This document shows, piece by piece, positions 9,579-20,422 of a stretch of DNA of 64,000 bases. How positions within the stretch are numbered: position 1 is the stretch's first letter; every line of letters starts with the position of its first letter. The stretch is taken from contig NZ_SWFP01000001.1 of NCBI RefSeq assembly GCF_005869225.1, positions 1,321,486 to 1,385,485 of the forward strand, read 5' to 3'. This DNA comes from Dyadobacter bucti. Its GTDB lineage: Bacteria; Bacteroidota; Bacteroidia; Cytophagales; Spirosomataceae. Both the position numbers and the translations under genes were made by a program. The notes beneath the pieces are model-generated. The model was not told the origin of the DNA. It did not search any database and was given only the letters and a program-made list of their open reading frames with translations.

Positions 9579-9654
9579 CGTACGCAAAGGTTACATCACC
9601 ACCCGACCAATAAATATCGAAGAAGATAGGGAAGTTGCCGCACCTTGGCGTACA

Positions 9655-10215
9655 CTACTGCTTGAAAACTTTATATACTTTTTTACCGGATGGCGTTTCC
9701 AGTACGCAGGTATACATTCCGGATGGAAGATGTTTGGATTCGAAGGTGACTTTATGCATGCCTCTCCCCTGGATCTGGTTGTGGACCGGCTTTGAGATTT
9801 CGGTTCCTTTGAGGTTCACGACGGAAACATTCACATTCGATTCCTCGGAAAGATAATATTCGATTTGGGTATTTTCAGCGAATGGATTCGGATAAACCTT
9901 GAATGCAAGCGCTTCATCCGGGCGTTGTTCTCCAGTGTTTTCCCTGAAATCGGTAGTAATCTCCGCATGAAAATTCGCCCCTTGGGCAACATGAAACCCG
10001 GGTTTCAACTCTATCAACCCGCCAGATAAGTAGGATACATTACCAGAACGGACTATATTATACGCAGTAATCGAGTTCCGGGCTTTCTCTACGAGCGTAG
10101 CGTTGGAGATCGGAGCGGATAAAACCGATTTCAGAGGAATGTTCTGTTGCGCAAAAACACGGGAACAAGAAATGAGAATGCCGAATAAAACCAGGGGGTT
10201 GGATAGAATTTTCAC
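9655..10215 (-). CDS. Small secreted protein with T9SS type A sorting domain
   Basis: About 186 residues, beginning at a GTG that gives a good signal peptide (MKILSNPLVLFGILISC...VFAQ). The frame stays open upstream, but the extra 51 residues have no signal-like start. The middle carries LIELKPGFHVAQGANFHAEI, a short 'eleven-residue' bundle common in Bacteroidota extracellular proteins with a GxHV..G..F.A pattern. The last 80 residues are a Por-type secretion signal: FKVYPNPFAENTQIEYYL, then PSGMYTCVLETPSGKKVYKVFK. Such domains direct export through the type IX system and anchoring or release at the surface. Beyond being a T9SS cargo its function is unknown. It is monocistronic, between the small RNA and the complex I operon. 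Confidence 0.8.
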   Translation of the reverse strand: MKILSNPLVLFGILISCSRVFAQQNIPLKSVLSAPISNATLVEKARNSITAYNIVRSGNVSYLSGGLIELKPGFHVAQGANFHAEITTDFRENTGEQRPDEALAFKVYPNPFAENTQIEYYLSEESNVNVSVVNLKGTEISKPVHNQIQGRGMHKVTFESKHLPSGMYTCVLETPSGKKVYKVFKQ

Positions 10216-10512
10216 AGTCTGTTTTGAGAAGGATTGATAAAGCCGCCCTTTCCCGGGTCGGAAACAATATAAACCTAAACCAAAATCATCAAAAAGTAAA
10301 ATAATTCTACAAACTATTTTGTCAAATAAATATGATATATAAACAACTATATGATTTAAAATACACAACTTATTCTACTCAACGATTTACCCGGACGTTT
10401 TGCCGGCTACCGGATGGTAAGCAACTGAATATCGCAAAAGACCAAATTTCATTGATTGAAATCGACGTGACTCGACTAACTCAATTTTCACAGGAACGGC
10501 TGCCTAGCCAGG

Positions 10513-11952
10513 CTATCTTAACCGGAATTGCTGAACAAAGCTGATAACTCCGTCGGGAAAAACGCCCAGCCAGATCACCAGGACGGTGAGGACAGACAGA
10601 ACCCCCATGCTGATACCGAAAAAAAGAGGATGCTTCTCCTCTGGCTCAGGCACATGATCATTGATTCCTGAAAACATGACCGTGATGACACGCAAGTAAT
10701 AATATAACCCGATTACACTGCTGGCGACCAGCACAATGCCCAGCAGCCAGAAACCGCTCCGAAGACTCGTGGCCAGAATATAAAACTTACCCGTAAAACC
10801 GGCTGTGAGCGGAATTCCCGCCAGAGAAAGCAATGCAGAACTTAGTATACAAGCCAGGACGGGGTGTTTCCAAAAAAGGGCCTTGTACCTGACCAGTTCC
10901 TCAGCATCCGATTCTCTATCAGACAAAACAGCCACGACTCCAAAAGCAGCTAGCGTCGTAACGAAATATGCAAGCAGGTAAAAACTTACTGCCTGCGGGA
11001 CCATAGGACTTCCCGGGATAAATGCTACCAGCAGGTAACCCAGATGCGCAATGGAAGAATAGGCTAATATCCGCTTCAAGTTTTTTTGTCTCAGGGCCAG
11101 CAGATTACCAACGATCATGGAGGCAATAGCGATGCATATCAGCAAAAACACCAGTCCTGCGAACCGAAACCCGTCGATCGCCACAAAAAAACGAAGCAAC
11201 ACGGCTACCACCCCGCCTTTGGAAGCTGTCGCAATAAAAGCCGTAACAGGTACCGGTGCTCCCTGGTACACATCGGCCGTCCACATGTGAAAAGGGACAA
11301 CCGCCAGTTTGAAACCGGCCCCGACCAGCATTAAGCCTAACCCCATCAAAAATAAAGGTGGAATGGTAGCAACATCAGCCAGTGCACCAGCCATTTCAGA
11401 AAAACCCATGGTACCCGTTTGCAGGTAAATCAATGCCATGCCGAAAAGCAGAAATGCGGATGAAAACGCAGCCAGGATGAGATACTTGATCCCCGCTTCA
11501 ATACTATGCTTTCTTTTCCTGAGATAGGCGATCAGAGCATACAATCCTACCGTCAGTATTTCCAGTCCCAAAAATAGGGACACAAAATGCCCGCTCACAG
11601 CGAGCACACATGCCCCAAGCGTGCACAGGAAAAGTAACACGTAGTACTCTTTGGGACCCTCTTCTTTTTCTTCAAAATAAATATAAGACAGTACATTCAC
11701 GACAAGCCCCGAAAAAATGATCAGACCTATCATAAAAACCCCGAAATCGTCGATCACAAACAAAGGATCAATAGGATAGGGAAGCAAATCCCTCATGTAA
11801 ACAAGTGAGGAAAAAGATACAATGAAAAGTGCCAGACTGACGATCTGAATGATGCGGTGGCTCAGTCTGGCGACGATCAGCAGCATCACCAGTACGGATG
11901 CGCCGGCAAGCAGCAACAACGGCATGAGCGCATAGAAATCGTTATCTGACAT
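10513..11952 (-). CDS. nuoN: NADH-quinone oxidoreductase subunit N
   Basis: The last gene of the complex I operon. About 479 residues of almost continuous membrane helices, homologous to the antiporter-like subunits of the proton-pumping arm. The family segment HMWTADVYQGAPVPVTAF is present, with the conserved lysines and glutamate in the helices around it. I place the start at the ATG (MSDNDFYALMPLL) that overlaps the nuoM stop by 11 bases; the frame is open further upstream but that would run deep into nuoM. No gene follows for almost 300 bp, so the operon ends here. Confidence 0.95.
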   Translation of the reverse strand: MSDNDFYALMPLLLLAGASVLVMLLIVARLSHRIIQIVSLALFIVSFSSLVYMRDLLPYPIDPLFVIDDFGVFMIGLIIFSGLVVNVLSYIYFEEKEEGPKEYYVLLFLCTLGACVLAVSGHFVSLFLGLEILTVGLYALIAYLRKRKHSIEAGIKYLILAAFSSAFLLFGMALIYLQTGTMGFSEMAGALADVATIPPLFLMGLGLMLVGAGFKLAVVPFHMWTADVYQGAPVPVTAFIATASKGGVVAVLLRFFVAIDGFRFAGLVFLLICIAIASMIVGNLLALRQKNLKRILAYSSIAHLGYLLVAFIPGSPMVPQAVSFYLLAYFVTTLAAFGVVAVLSDRESDAEELVRYKALFWKHPVLACILSSALLSLAGIPLTAGFTGKFYILATSLRSGFWLLGIVLVASSVIGLYYYLRVITVMFSGINDHVPEPEEKHPLFFGISMGVLSVLTVLVIWLGVFPDGVISFVQQFRLR

Positions 11953-13459
11953 AGGATTGCTCGGATTTGATGTCACTATCGGGTTGTAACAGCTGTACCA
12001 GCCTGACAACGGCCGGTTTGGCGGTATTGATCACCGGCTGCGGGTACAACCCCAGCCACACAATGGACACGGTGAGCGCGGCCATAATGACCATTTCCCT
12101 CCGTGAAAAATCGGGAATGTGTCCCGCTCCTTTCTCCGGTCCTAGAAATATTTTCTGGACAATGCGCAAAGAATACACCGCTGAAAAGATCAACCCGGAG
12201 GCCGCGACCACCGTGATCCAGAAATGAGCATGAAAAGCGCCTAGTAAAATCAGGAATTCGGCGATAAAACTTCCCAGTCCGGGCAGTCCCAGCGAAGCCA
12301 TGGCAAACACCATCCCGATCGTCCCCAGCCGCGGCATCTGCGTCCATAATCCTCCCATGAGATTCATATCCCTGGTATGGAGCCGCTCCTTAATCATGCC
12401 GGCCAGAATAAACAATGCGCCTGTGCTGATCGCGTGCGTAACAATCTGCATTACAACGCCTTGCAAAGCCAGTTCGTTAAAAGCAAAAATACCCATGAGG
12501 ACAAAACCCATGTGACTGACGCTGGTAAATGCTACCAGCCGTTTCAGGTCGGTTTGCGAATAAGCCAGCAGGGCACCGTAAACAATCCCTGCGACGCCCA
12601 GTACCATGGCCGGAACAGCCACTTGTCTTGCAGCTTCCGGAAACAGCGGAATGACAAACCGCAGCATCCCGTATGCACCCGTTTTCAAAAGCAATCCGGC
12701 CAGGATCAGGCTCCCGGCCGTAGGCGCTTCGCCATGTGCGTCGGGCAGCCAGGTATGGAATGGTACAACAGGCAGTTTGACAGCGAAAGCAACCATAAAA
12801 CCCATCATGAGCCAGATCGCCACCTGGGAAGGAATAACAGTACCCGTCAGCTCAACATAGCTGAAAGTATAAACCCCTGTATTATTGCCATGAATAAAAT
12901 AAAGCCCCAGTATCGCCAGGAACATCAGCAGGCCGCTTGCCTGGGTGAAAATAAAGAATTTGTATGCGGCATAAACCCGGTTTTCGCTTCCCCAGATCCC
13001 GATCAGGAAATACATCGGAATGAGCATTACTTCCCAGAAAAAGTAAAAAAGGAAGAGGTCCATAGCCATAAAGACCCCGGCAACACCGGCCAGTATCCAA
13101 AGCAAATTGAAGTAATAAAATCCTGTCCTTTCCCTGATTTCCTCCCACGAACACAGTACCGCCAGAATTCCCATAAAGAAGGTCAGTACCAAAAGCAAAA
13201 GGCTCAGCCCGTCGATAGCCAGGTGAAAAGTAATGCCAAATGAGAGTATCCAGTCCTTTTGATACTGAACCAGCCAGTTTTGATCAGAACTGACCTGAAC
13301 AACCTGGTGCTGGTCTATCCAGAAAAGCAGCAGTATCAAAAATCCGGCGGTAGAGGAAATAAGGGCTATCCAGCGCGGGAAGCTTTTGTTCCATTTGCCG
13401 GCAAGAAGCGCGGTCAGGCCTCCTGCCATTAAGATCACGATCAGTAAAGCGAGCATCAT
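11942..13459 (-). CDS. nuoM: NADH-quinone oxidoreductase subunit M
   Basis: About 505 residues, one of three antiporter-like subunits of the membrane arm of complex I. The diagnostic segment PFHTWLPDAHGEAPTAGS and the downstream LLKTGAYGMLRF are present, as is the glutamate-containing helix FFWEVMLIPMYFLIG. The chosen start (ATG at 13459, MMLALLIV) overlaps the nuoL stop in an ATGA arrangement, which indicates coupled translation. At its other end the gene overlaps nuoN by 11 bases. Confidence 0.95.
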   Translation of the reverse strand: MMLALLIVILMAGGLTALLAGKWNKSFPRWIALISSTAGFLILLLFWIDQHQVVQVSSDQNWLVQYQKDWILSFGITFHLAIDGLSLLLLVLTFFMGILAVLCSWEEIRERTGFYYFNLLWILAGVAGVFMAMDLFLFYFFWEVMLIPMYFLIGIWGSENRVYAAYKFFIFTQASGLLMFLAILGLYFIHGNNTGVYTFSYVELTGTVIPSQVAIWLMMGFMVAFAVKLPVVPFHTWLPDAHGEAPTAGSLILAGLLLKTGAYGMLRFVIPLFPEAARQVAVPAMVLGVAGIVYGALLAYSQTDLKRLVAFTSVSHMGFVLMGIFAFNELALQGVVMQIVTHAISTGALFILAGMIKERLHTRDMNLMGGLWTQMPRLGTIGMVFAMASLGLPGLGSFIAEFLILLGAFHAHFWITVVAASGLIFSAVYSLRIVQKIFLGPEKGAGHIPDFSRREMVIMAALTVSIVWLGLYPQPVINTAKPAVVRLVQLLQPDSDIKSEQSYVR

Positions 13460-15351
13460 AACATCATCTGAATACCTAATATGACAATAGCACCGATCAC
13501 CATGCCCATAATATACCACCGAAGCGACCCCGACTGTGTCCGGGAGAGCAACCTGTAAAGTGCGTGCGTTACAGACACTATGCCGGTGTAGAGCTTGTCG
13601 ACGACGTCGGCCTTATTGATCCTGGTAATAAATACAAAAGGCTTAACCAGAATCACGTCGTACAACTGATCAAATCCCCAGCCGGAAAACCAGAACCTGC
13701 GCAGGCCCGCCAGCATTTCGTTTTGTCTTAAATTCTCAATGCGCTGCGGCTGTTGGCCATAATAAAAATACCCCAGGAAGATCCCGCCGAAAGTAGCAAG
13801 AGCCGCCAAAAGCTGAAACATCCATTCAGAACTTACATTTGTTCGCAAAATCGTTTCAGGTAAGACCTTATGCATCAGGTCAGAAAAAAGTGTGAAATGC
13901 CCGAAATTATGGGGCAGCTCGATAAATCCGGCGACCAGAGAAAAAAACGCGAGTACAATCAGGGGAATGGTCATCCGTTTGCCGGGATGATGGCCGATAT
14001 GTGTTTTGGACTCGCCCCAGAATGTCAGGATCATCATGCGGGTAGTATATGCGGCGGTGATCAATGCACCCAGAAGGGCAACCGCCCATAGCAACGGACT
14101 ACCCCCGCCAGCGCCCCAGGCATACCAGAGGATCTGGTCTTTACTGTAAAATCCTGAACTGATCAGCGGCACAGCAGCCAGCGACGCCGCGCCGATCAGG
14201 AACGTCCAGAATACGACGGGCATTTTATCCTTTAACCCACCCATCCGGAACATATTATGCTCATGATGAAGGGATTCGATAATAGCTCCCGCCGCCAGGA
14301 ATAGCAATGCTTTAAAAAATGCATGGACCATAAAATGAAAAACCGCCGCTGTCCAGGCGCCTACACCCAGCGCAAGAAACATATAACCGATCTGGCTCAT
14401 GGTGGAATAGGCCAGTACTCTTTTAATATCATACTGCGTGAGCGCAGTGAATCCTGCGATCAGCAAAGTAGCAGCGCCTATAATGGCAACGACCGACTGC
14501 GCCACCACCGAAAGCTCGAAAATAACATGCATCCTGGCAATCAGGTAAACGCCCGCGGTAACCATGGTCGCCGCATGGATGAGCGCACTTACCGGTGAAG
14601 GCCCGGCCATAGCGTCGGGCAGCCAGGTCTGCAGCGGAAGCTGGGCCGATTTCCCTACGCCGCCTGCCAGGAGCAGCAATGCGATAACAGTGACCACGGT
14701 TTCATTTTGCTGCCATAGTTCCGGTGCTTTCGCGGTAATATCAGCGACGACCAATGTACCCGATTGGTAGAAAACCATAAAGAGCCCTATGGCCATGGCC
14801 GTATCCCCTATTCTGGTGATGGTGAATGCTTTGCGGGCTGCATAACCATTGGCCGGATTCTCATACCAAAACCCGATCAGCAGATAACTGCACAGCCCCA
14901 CCCCTTCCCAGCCCAGGTACATCAGCAGCAGGTTATCGGCCAGTACCAGCACCAGCATGGAAAATACAAACAGGTTCATGCAGGCGAAGAATCTGGAATA
15001 ATCCTTGTCGCCCTCCATAAAACCCGCCGAGTAAATATGTATCAGGGCGCCGATAAATGTGATCACGAAAACAAAAACCAGCGACAGTGCATCCAGCGTC
15101 AGGGTAATTTTAGCATTGAACCCGGCCACATCTATCCAGGTCCACAAGGTTTGGGAATATGTACCGCCGTCGGGCCCCGCCGAGAGCAGCTTCGTTCCGA
15201 TCATAATGGTGATTAAAGCTGAAAGACATACGCTGCCCGCACCAGCTGCCGCTATCATTTTTTTGGACAAATGGCTGCCTCCGAACGCAAGGATCAGGAA
15301 GCCGGCAAGGGGTAGGGCGGGTATCAGCCATAACGGGTTATCCATACGCAT
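13456..15351 (-). CDS. nuoL: NADH-quinone oxidoreductase subunit L
   Basis: 631 residues, the largest antiporter-like subunit and the one that normally carries the long lateral helix along the membrane arm. Recognisable are YLGWEGVGLCSYLLIGFW, the PLQTWLPDAMAGPSPVSALIHAATMVTAG-type segment in the middle, and the final membrane helix near the C-terminus (IMGMVIGAIVILGIQ). The length is normal for the family. It starts 18 bp after nuoK and overlaps nuoM by the four bases ATGA. Confidence 0.96.
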   Translation of the reverse strand: MRMDNPLWLIPALPLAGFLILAFGGSHLSKKMIAAAGAGSVCLSALITIMIGTKLLSAGPDGGTYSQTLWTWIDVAGFNAKITLTLDALSLVFVFVITFIGALIHIYSAGFMEGDKDYSRFFACMNLFVFSMLVLVLADNLLLMYLGWEGVGLCSYLLIGFWYENPANGYAARKAFTITRIGDTAMAIGLFMVFYQSGTLVVADITAKAPELWQQNETVVTVIALLLLAGGVGKSAQLPLQTWLPDAMAGPSPVSALIHAATMVTAGVYLIARMHVIFELSVVAQSVVAIIGAATLLIAGFTALTQYDIKRVLAYSTMSQIGYMFLALGVGAWTAAVFHFMVHAFFKALLFLAAGAIIESLHHEHNMFRMGGLKDKMPVVFWTFLIGAASLAAVPLISSGFYSKDQILWYAWGAGGGSPLLWAVALLGALITAAYTTRMMILTFWGESKTHIGHHPGKRMTIPLIVLAFFSLVAGFIELPHNFGHFTLFSDLMHKVLPETILRTNVSSEWMFQLLAALATFGGIFLGYFYYGQQPQRIENLRQNEMLAGLRRFWFSGWGFDQLYDVILVKPFVFITRINKADVVDKLYTGIVSVTHALYRLLSRTQSGSLRWYIMGMVIGAIVILGIQMML

Positions 15352-15369
15352 TCATTTTATTTAAATGAC

Positions 15370-15681
15370 CTAACCGTTCATTTCTTTCAATTTGTCGATA
15401 TCCAGCGATTGGTGCTGGTGATAGATCTGCAGGATCAAAGCCAGCCCGATGGAAACCTCGGCCGCTGCCATGGCGAGTATAAAAATGAACATGACCTGCC
15501 CGTCCGGCTGGCCCCAATGCGAGCCTGCCGCGATAAACGCGAGCCCGGAGGCATTGAGCATGATCTCCACCGACAACAGCATGAAAATGATATTCTTCCG
15601 GATGATCACACCGGCGATGCCCAGCGCAAAGAGCAGGCCCGCCAGCAGCATGACCATTTCAATAGAAACAGATGATTTCAT
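15370..15681 (-). CDS. nuoK: NADH-quinone oxidoreductase subunit K
   Basis: 103 residues with three membrane helices. The two buried glutamates of NuoK, which take part in proton transfer, are visible in the segments MLLSVEIMLNA and LAMAAAEVSIGLAL. The length matches the family. The start codon overlaps the nuoJ stop by 4 bases. Confidence 0.96.
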   Translation of the reverse strand: MKSSVSIEMVMLLAGLLFALGIAGVIIRKNIIFMLLSVEIMLNASGLAFIAAGSHWGQPDGQVMFIFILAMAAAEVSIGLALILQIYHQHQSLDIDKLKEMNG

Positions 15682-16226
15682 ATTACAGCCTCTTCGTGTT
15701 CTTCTTTTTCTTCCTTCAGAAATCTGTGTAAAACCAGCCTTTTATGCCGTCCGATATGCGCTGCCCCTACCACTGCGGCCATCAATAGCATCGCCGCAAG
15801 CTCCACGCCGATCATGTACACCCCGAATAATGACAGGGCCACCTCCCGTGGGTTTACGGTTTTGGGACCAAATGCTGCGCTTTCCGACCATAGTACCAGA
15901 ACCAGAAACTCCGCAAACAGTATCGCCGCAAGCAGTGACGGGCCTATCCAGACTTTCATTTTCAACCATTTACGCTCCTGCTCCTCGGTTTCCTTACCCA
16001 GATTTAAAAGCATGATCACAAAAATGAAAAGTACCATGATCGCCCCGGCGTAAATGATAATTTCCAGCAATGCCGCAAATGGCGCACCCAGCAAGTAAAA
16101 CAGCATGGCATGCGACAGTAACGAGACATTGAGATACAGCAAAGCATGCACCGGATTATGCCGGGTAATGACCAGAATTGTAGCAATCACGGTGACTGCT
16201 GCGGTTATATAAAAAGCGATATCCAT
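15678..16226 (-). CDS. nuoJ: NADH-quinone oxidoreductase subunit J
   Basis: 182 residues with five membrane helices. The segment EIIIYAGAIMVLFIFVIML is the conserved third helix of NuoJ/ND6, whose pi-bulge moves during turnover. The C-terminus is hydrophilic and rich in Glu/Lys (FLKEEKEEHEE). It sits 3 bp after nuoI. Confidence 0.95.
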   Translation of the reverse strand: MDIAFYITAAVTVIATILVITRHNPVHALLYLNVSLLSHAMLFYLLGAPFAALLEIIIYAGAIMVLFIFVIMLLNLGKETEEQERKWLKMKVWIGPSLLAAILFAEFLVLVLWSESAAFGPKTVNPREVALSLFGVYMIGVELAAMLLMAAVVGAAHIGRHKRLVLHRFLKEEKEEHEEAVI

Positions 16227-16229
16227 AGG

Positions 16230-16745
16230 TTATGGTAATAAGCTGCGTACATCCACCGGCGGCTCCTCGTTCTCTCCTTCTCCCTTGCCTTTCACTCCGG
16301 CAGCCAACCCGGCCACCTTGTAATAATTGTATCCGGGATATTTCCCTTCGCTATTGATGAGCAGGTCTTCCTTTTCGTAAACCAGGTTCTGCCGGTCGTA
16401 TTCTCCCATTTCAAAATCAGGGATAAGCTGTATGGCATAAGTAGGGCATGCTTCCTCACAATAACCGCAGAATATGCATCTCGAAAAATTGATCCTGAAA
16501 AACTCCGGGTACCTTCTGCCGTTCTCATCCTCGGTAGCCTGCAAGGAAATGCAATCTACAGGACAAGCCGCCGCACACAGGTAACAACCTACGCAACGCT
16601 CGCCCATATCGGGGTCACGCGTGAGCACGATCCGTCCCCGCCAGCGGGGATGCAGCACCACTTTTTCTTCCGGGTACTGAATGGTCTCCCGTTTTCTGAA
16701 CATATGCAGAAAAGTCAACCACATTGTTCTTAGTAAACTGATCAT
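16230..16745 (-). CDS. nuoI: NADH-quinone oxidoreductase subunit I (two 4Fe-4S)
   Basis: 171 residues carrying the two ferredoxin-type motifs that bind clusters N6a and N6b: [15 protein letters not shown] and [15 protein letters not shown]. These pass electrons from the peripheral arm towards NuoB. The N-terminal amphipathic stretch ([12 protein letters not shown]) lies against the membrane arm. The gap to nuoH is 21 bp. Confidence 0.97.
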   Translation of the reverse strand: MISLLRTMWLTFLHMFRKRETIQYPEEKVVLHPRWRGRIVLTRDPDMGERCVGCYLCAAACPVDCISLQATEDENGRRYPEFFRINFSRCIFCGYCEEACPTYAIQLIPDFEMGEYDRQNLVYEKEDLLINSEGKYPGYNYYKVAGLAAGVKGKGEGENEEPPVDVRSLLP

Positions 16746-16766
16746 GATGCTGCGGTTTAGATTGTG

Positions 16767-17720
16767 TCAGCCTTTTAGTAATGCAAATGCACCGGTTATT
16801 AACAAATTCAGAAGCGCGACGGGCAGGATGATTTTCCAGCCATATTCCATCAGCTGATCATACCTCGGCCTGGGAAGCGATGCCCGCAGGAGTATGAAAA
16901 GCACGATGAAGACAAATGTTTTTAATGCAAACCAAACCAGCGGCGGCAGGAACGGCCCCAGCCATCCGCCGAAAAAGATGGTGACCACCATGGCTGAGAC
17001 CAGTGTTATACCGAGGTATTCACCAATGAAGAACATCCCGAACTTCATACCGGAGTATTCAGAGTGAAACCCTGCCACCAGCTCACTTTCAGCCTCGGGA
17101 ATATCAAACGGCAGCCGGTGCGTTTCGGCAATTCCGGCGATCAGGAACAGTATAAAACCGACCGGCTGCGTTACCACGAACCAATGATCCTTTTGCGCCA
17201 TCACAATATCAGTGAGCCGGAAAGAACCCGAAAGCATCACCACACCCATGAGTGAGAGCCCCATAAAAACTTCGTAACTGATCATCTGGGAAGCTCCCCG
17301 CAGGGCACCAAGCAATGAATATTTGTTATTGGACGCCCACCCGCCAAGTACAATGCTATACACGCCCAGGGACGACATGGCCAGAAAAAAGAGCAATCCG
17401 ATATTCAAGTCGGCAACCAGGATACCCGGGGCGAAAGGAACAACTACAAAACTCAGCAACACCGCAGCGGCAACGATCGCCGGGGCAATAACAAAGATGG
17501 TTTTCTCGGCAAACGGAGGTATCCAGTCTTCTTTAAAAAACAGTTTGATGGTATCCGCCGCGACAATCAACAACCCGAAAGGCCCTGCGCGGTTGGGCCC
17601 GTAGCGGTCCTGCCACAATGCGAGCATACGGCGTTCCAGCCAGATGAGCCAGGCAGCGATAGTGGTCAGCGTGAACAGCATGACGACGATCATCAGCAGA
17701 TAACGGAATACCTCATTCAT
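16767..17720 (-). CDS. nuoH: NADH-quinone oxidoreductase subunit H
   Basis: 317 residues and about eight membrane helices. NuoH forms the quinone-access chamber at the junction of the two arms. The conserved [13 protein letters not shown] loop and the acidic [20 protein letters not shown] segment that lines the quinone cavity are clear. Its start overlaps the nuoG stop by 4 bases. Confidence 0.97.
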   Translation of the reverse strand: MNEVFRYLLMIVVMLFTLTTIAAWLIWLERRMLALWQDRYGPNRAGPFGLLIVAADTIKLFFKEDWIPPFAEKTIFVIAPAIVAAAVLLSFVVVPFAPGILVADLNIGLLFFLAMSSLGVYSIVLGGWASNNKYSLLGALRGASQMISYEVFMGLSLMGVVMLSGSFRLTDIVMAQKDHWFVVTQPVGFILFLIAGIAETHRLPFDIPEAESELVAGFHSEYSGMKFGMFFIGEYLGITLVSAMVVTIFFGGWLGPFLPPLVWFALKTFVFIVLFILLRASLPRPRYDQLMEYGWKIILPVALLNLLITGAFALLKG

Positions 17721-20416
17721 GACATTGTTTTGGTTAAAATCCCTTTGGCAGGCCAGACGGTACCAAGCATGGAAGGAAGGTTATATGGCATCGCAGCCAG
17801 ACCTTCGGGCAATGCCTCTTTTCTGATGACCGGCAGATCATAACCCTGATCGCCGATCTGCACATGTAAAATATCCCCTTCGCCTACACGCAGACGTTCC
17901 GCATCCACATTACCAACCATGATATACGGCCTGGCCGATCGGCTGGCGACGGATGGTGAATACACACTCAGTTCGTCGGAACCGAAAATATGCGGTAGAG
18001 AAATGATCACCGTTTCTCCTGTATGCGGTTTAAAAGCGGTCGGAATATTATCCTGAAAACCTGCCTTTGAAACCAGTCCTTCCCGGAAAAGCCGGACGCC
18101 GGGATCACCACCATGCAGCGGACCGCCCACTTCTATCTGGTACTTGTTAATGGATTGGACCGAATTCCAGCCCGGTGACCAGTAAAAGGGGATCAATGGC
18201 GCAGGGGGCATCCCGCGGTATCCTTCCATTGTAAACGAAAATGGTGAATCGGTATCTTCCGGCGGCTTGGGTTCGCTGACGGCCACATTGGCCAGCATGG
18301 ACGTACGGCCGCTGAACCGGTGCGGCTCCCGGGGTATCCGCTGCCCGTTGATCCGGAAATCGGCCGGAGGCGCTACGGTTTCAACCCCGCGGAACTGCGG
18401 CAAAACGGCAATGAGCTCTTCCGTGAGATTGTCCAGTTCATGGAGGTCCTCCGGCATGATACCATTGCGAAATTGCCTGAATTCGTCCAGCCAGCGCCAG
18501 CTTTCTCTGATGTTCTGATTTTTGGGCATAAAAACCTGAAAAAACCGCTGTGCCCGTCCCTCGTTATTGACAAGTGTACCCTCCCCTTCCGCAAAAGTGG
18601 CTGCGGGGATCAGTATTGTGGCCTTGCCTGTGGTTTCATTATGAAGGTGATCCAGTACGATGATATTTTTAAAACCACTGAGAAAATGGTCGATATCAGC
18701 TTTTGCTCCTCTTCTGTACAAATCGTTTTCCAGGATAATGGCTGTATCCGCATCCTCATTTTCCATAGCTCTGGTCAGGGAGGGAGCCTGCATCATGCCG
18801 AGTCCCGCTGAATTACATTCGGGAAGCACAAAACAGAGGCCGGCTTTCTTATGCTCCATTTCCAGCGCCAATGCGATGTTATAGGCAGCTTTGACTATAT
18901 CTTCATTGAAAAGCGTGGTACCCGAAACGATCAGCGGTCTTTCGGCCTTTTCTAAAATATCCGCAACATGTTTTGCGATTTCCAGCGTCTGATTGTTCAT
19001 CCCGTTGGGTACCGGAGCGGTATTGTTCAGGTAATCGGCTATGGCAAAACCAAAGCGTGCAATGTCATCCGGGGCCACATGAAAGGTCTCAGAGGCCACC
19101 TCGTCGAGTTTGGTTTCGATGGGGTAAGCAATAAAAAGCTCTCCTTTTTCCTCCTGGATAAGCTCACGCAAAGCAGCGTCATGCCAGGCAGGGATATTGA
19201 TATTTGCTGCATTTTCGAGTGGTTTTTGCCTCACCGCCTGCCTTAATGCCAGCGCGAGCCTGGGAGCGGAGTTGGTGGGATCTTCGCCCAGGATGAGTAC
19301 CACATCGGCTTGCTCTGTTTCTTTCAGCGAAGGTGTGTGCACGCGGCCGCAGTTCAGGACTTCGAGCACGGTATGGGTCAGGTGGGCTTCATTTTCCGGG
19401 ATACCCTGGTAAAAATGCTGTTTTCCAACGAGTTGCCGCAATGCAAAGTTGGCCTCAAGTGACGCCCTCGGCGACCCTATCCCGATTATTTTACCGCCGA
19501 GTAAAACCGCCGCCAGAATATTAAATAAATTCTCTTTATCGCCTGTATCAGCTATTTTGCCACGGATTACCGGTTGCCGGACTCTGGTTATATCATTGAC
19601 AAACTCGTAGCCAAACCGGCCACGGTCGCATATAAAGTACCCATTCACCTCACTGTTGAACCGGCTGGTGACCTGTCTCAACTCTCCATACCGCTCGCCG
19701 GCAATGATATTGCAGCCCAGACTGCAATGCTGGCAAATGGAAGGCGCCATCGTCATGTCCCATTTCCGGGTGTAATGTTCTTTCAGGGTTTTGTCTGTAA
19801 AAACGCCGGTAGGGCATATCTCAGCCAGGTTTCCGCTGAACTCGTTTTCGAGTATGCCGTCTTTTTCCCGCCCGAAATAAACATGGTCGTGGGCCGCAAA
19901 AACATCGAGGTCTTTTCCGCCTGCATAATCTTTGTAAAACCGCACACAGCGGTAGCACTGGATACAGCGGTTCATTTCATGGTTGATAAACGGCCCCAGG
20001 TACTGATTTCTGTAGGTACGTTTGGGAAACCTGAAACGACGGTAAGCATGCCCGGTCATTACGGTCATATCCTGCAAATGGCAGGAACCGCCTTCGTCAC
20101 ATACCGCGCAGTCGTGCGGGTGGTTGGTCATGAGCCATTCCACATTCTGTGAGCGGAAATCTCTGGCGACGGGATCATCCACGGACACATACATATTGTC
20201 GCGGATACCCTCCATACACGACATCACCAGCCGGCCATTGGCATCGTTTTCGTCTTTAAAAACCTTGACAGCACATTGGCGGCAGGCACCTACCGAACCC
20301 ATGGCCGGATGCCAGCAAAAATACGGCAGGTTGAAACCCAGTGTCAGGCAAGTTTCGAGCAGGTTTTTGCCCGGTTTTACTTCATAAGGCTTTTTATCGA
20401 CATAAATGAGTGCCAT
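17717..20416 (-). CDS. nuoG: NADH-quinone oxidoreductase subunit G
   Basis: 899 residues. The N-terminal ferredoxin domain binds a 2Fe-2S cluster (CWHP...CRQCAVK, and an earlier C...C pair) and is followed by the His-Cys motif region [14 protein letters not shown] and the CIQCYRC segment for 4Fe-4S clusters. The CQHCSLGC motif at about 230 opens the molybdopterin-oxidoreductase-like domain. The C-terminal third is long and ends in a dinucleotide-binding-like beta-barrel ([21 protein letters not shown]). In complex I this subunit is structural and conducts electrons; it holds no molybdenum. The start is 6 bp after the nuoF stop. Confidence 0.95.
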   Translation of the reverse strand: MALIYVDKKPYEVKPGKNLLETCLTLGFNLPYFCWHPAMGSVGACRQCAVKVFKDENDANGRLVMSCMEGIRDNMYVSVDDPVARDFRSQNVEWLMTNHPHDCAVCDEGGSCHLQDMTVMTGHAYRRFRFPKRTYRNQYLGPFINHEMNRCIQCYRCVRFYKDYAGGKDLDVFAAHDHVYFGREKDGILENEFSGNLAEICPTGVFTDKTLKEHYTRKWDMTMAPSICQHCSLGCNIIAGERYGELRQVTSRFNSEVNGYFICDRGRFGYEFVNDITRVRQPVIRGKIADTGDKENLFNILAAVLLGGKIIGIGSPRASLEANFALRQLVGKQHFYQGIPENEAHLTHTVLEVLNCGRVHTPSLKETEQADVVLILGEDPTNSAPRLALALRQAVRQKPLENAANINIPAWHDAALRELIQEEKGELFIAYPIETKLDEVASETFHVAPDDIARFGFAIADYLNNTAPVPNGMNNQTLEIAKHVADILEKAERPLIVSGTTLFNEDIVKAAYNIALALEMEHKKAGLCFVLPECNSAGLGMMQAPSLTRAMENEDADTAIILENDLYRRGAKADIDHFLSGFKNIIVLDHLHNETTGKATILIPAATFAEGEGTLVNNEGRAQRFFQVFMPKNQNIRESWRWLDEFRQFRNGIMPEDLHELDNLTEELIAVLPQFRGVETVAPPADFRINGQRIPREPHRFSGRTSMLANVAVSEPKPPEDTDSPFSFTMEGYRGMPPAPLIPFYWSPGWNSVQSINKYQIEVGGPLHGGDPGVRLFREGLVSKAGFQDNIPTAFKPHTGETVIISLPHIFGSDELSVYSPSVASRSARPYIMVGNVDAERLRVGEGDILHVQIGDQGYDLPVIRKEALPEGLAAMPYNLPSMLGTVWPAKGILTKTMS

Positions 20417-20422
20417 AATGAT

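Noticed and set aside
12377..13243. 288-codon open frame on the plus strand
   Set aside because: It is antisense to nuoM, and its His/Gln/Cys-rich composition is typical of a shadow frame.
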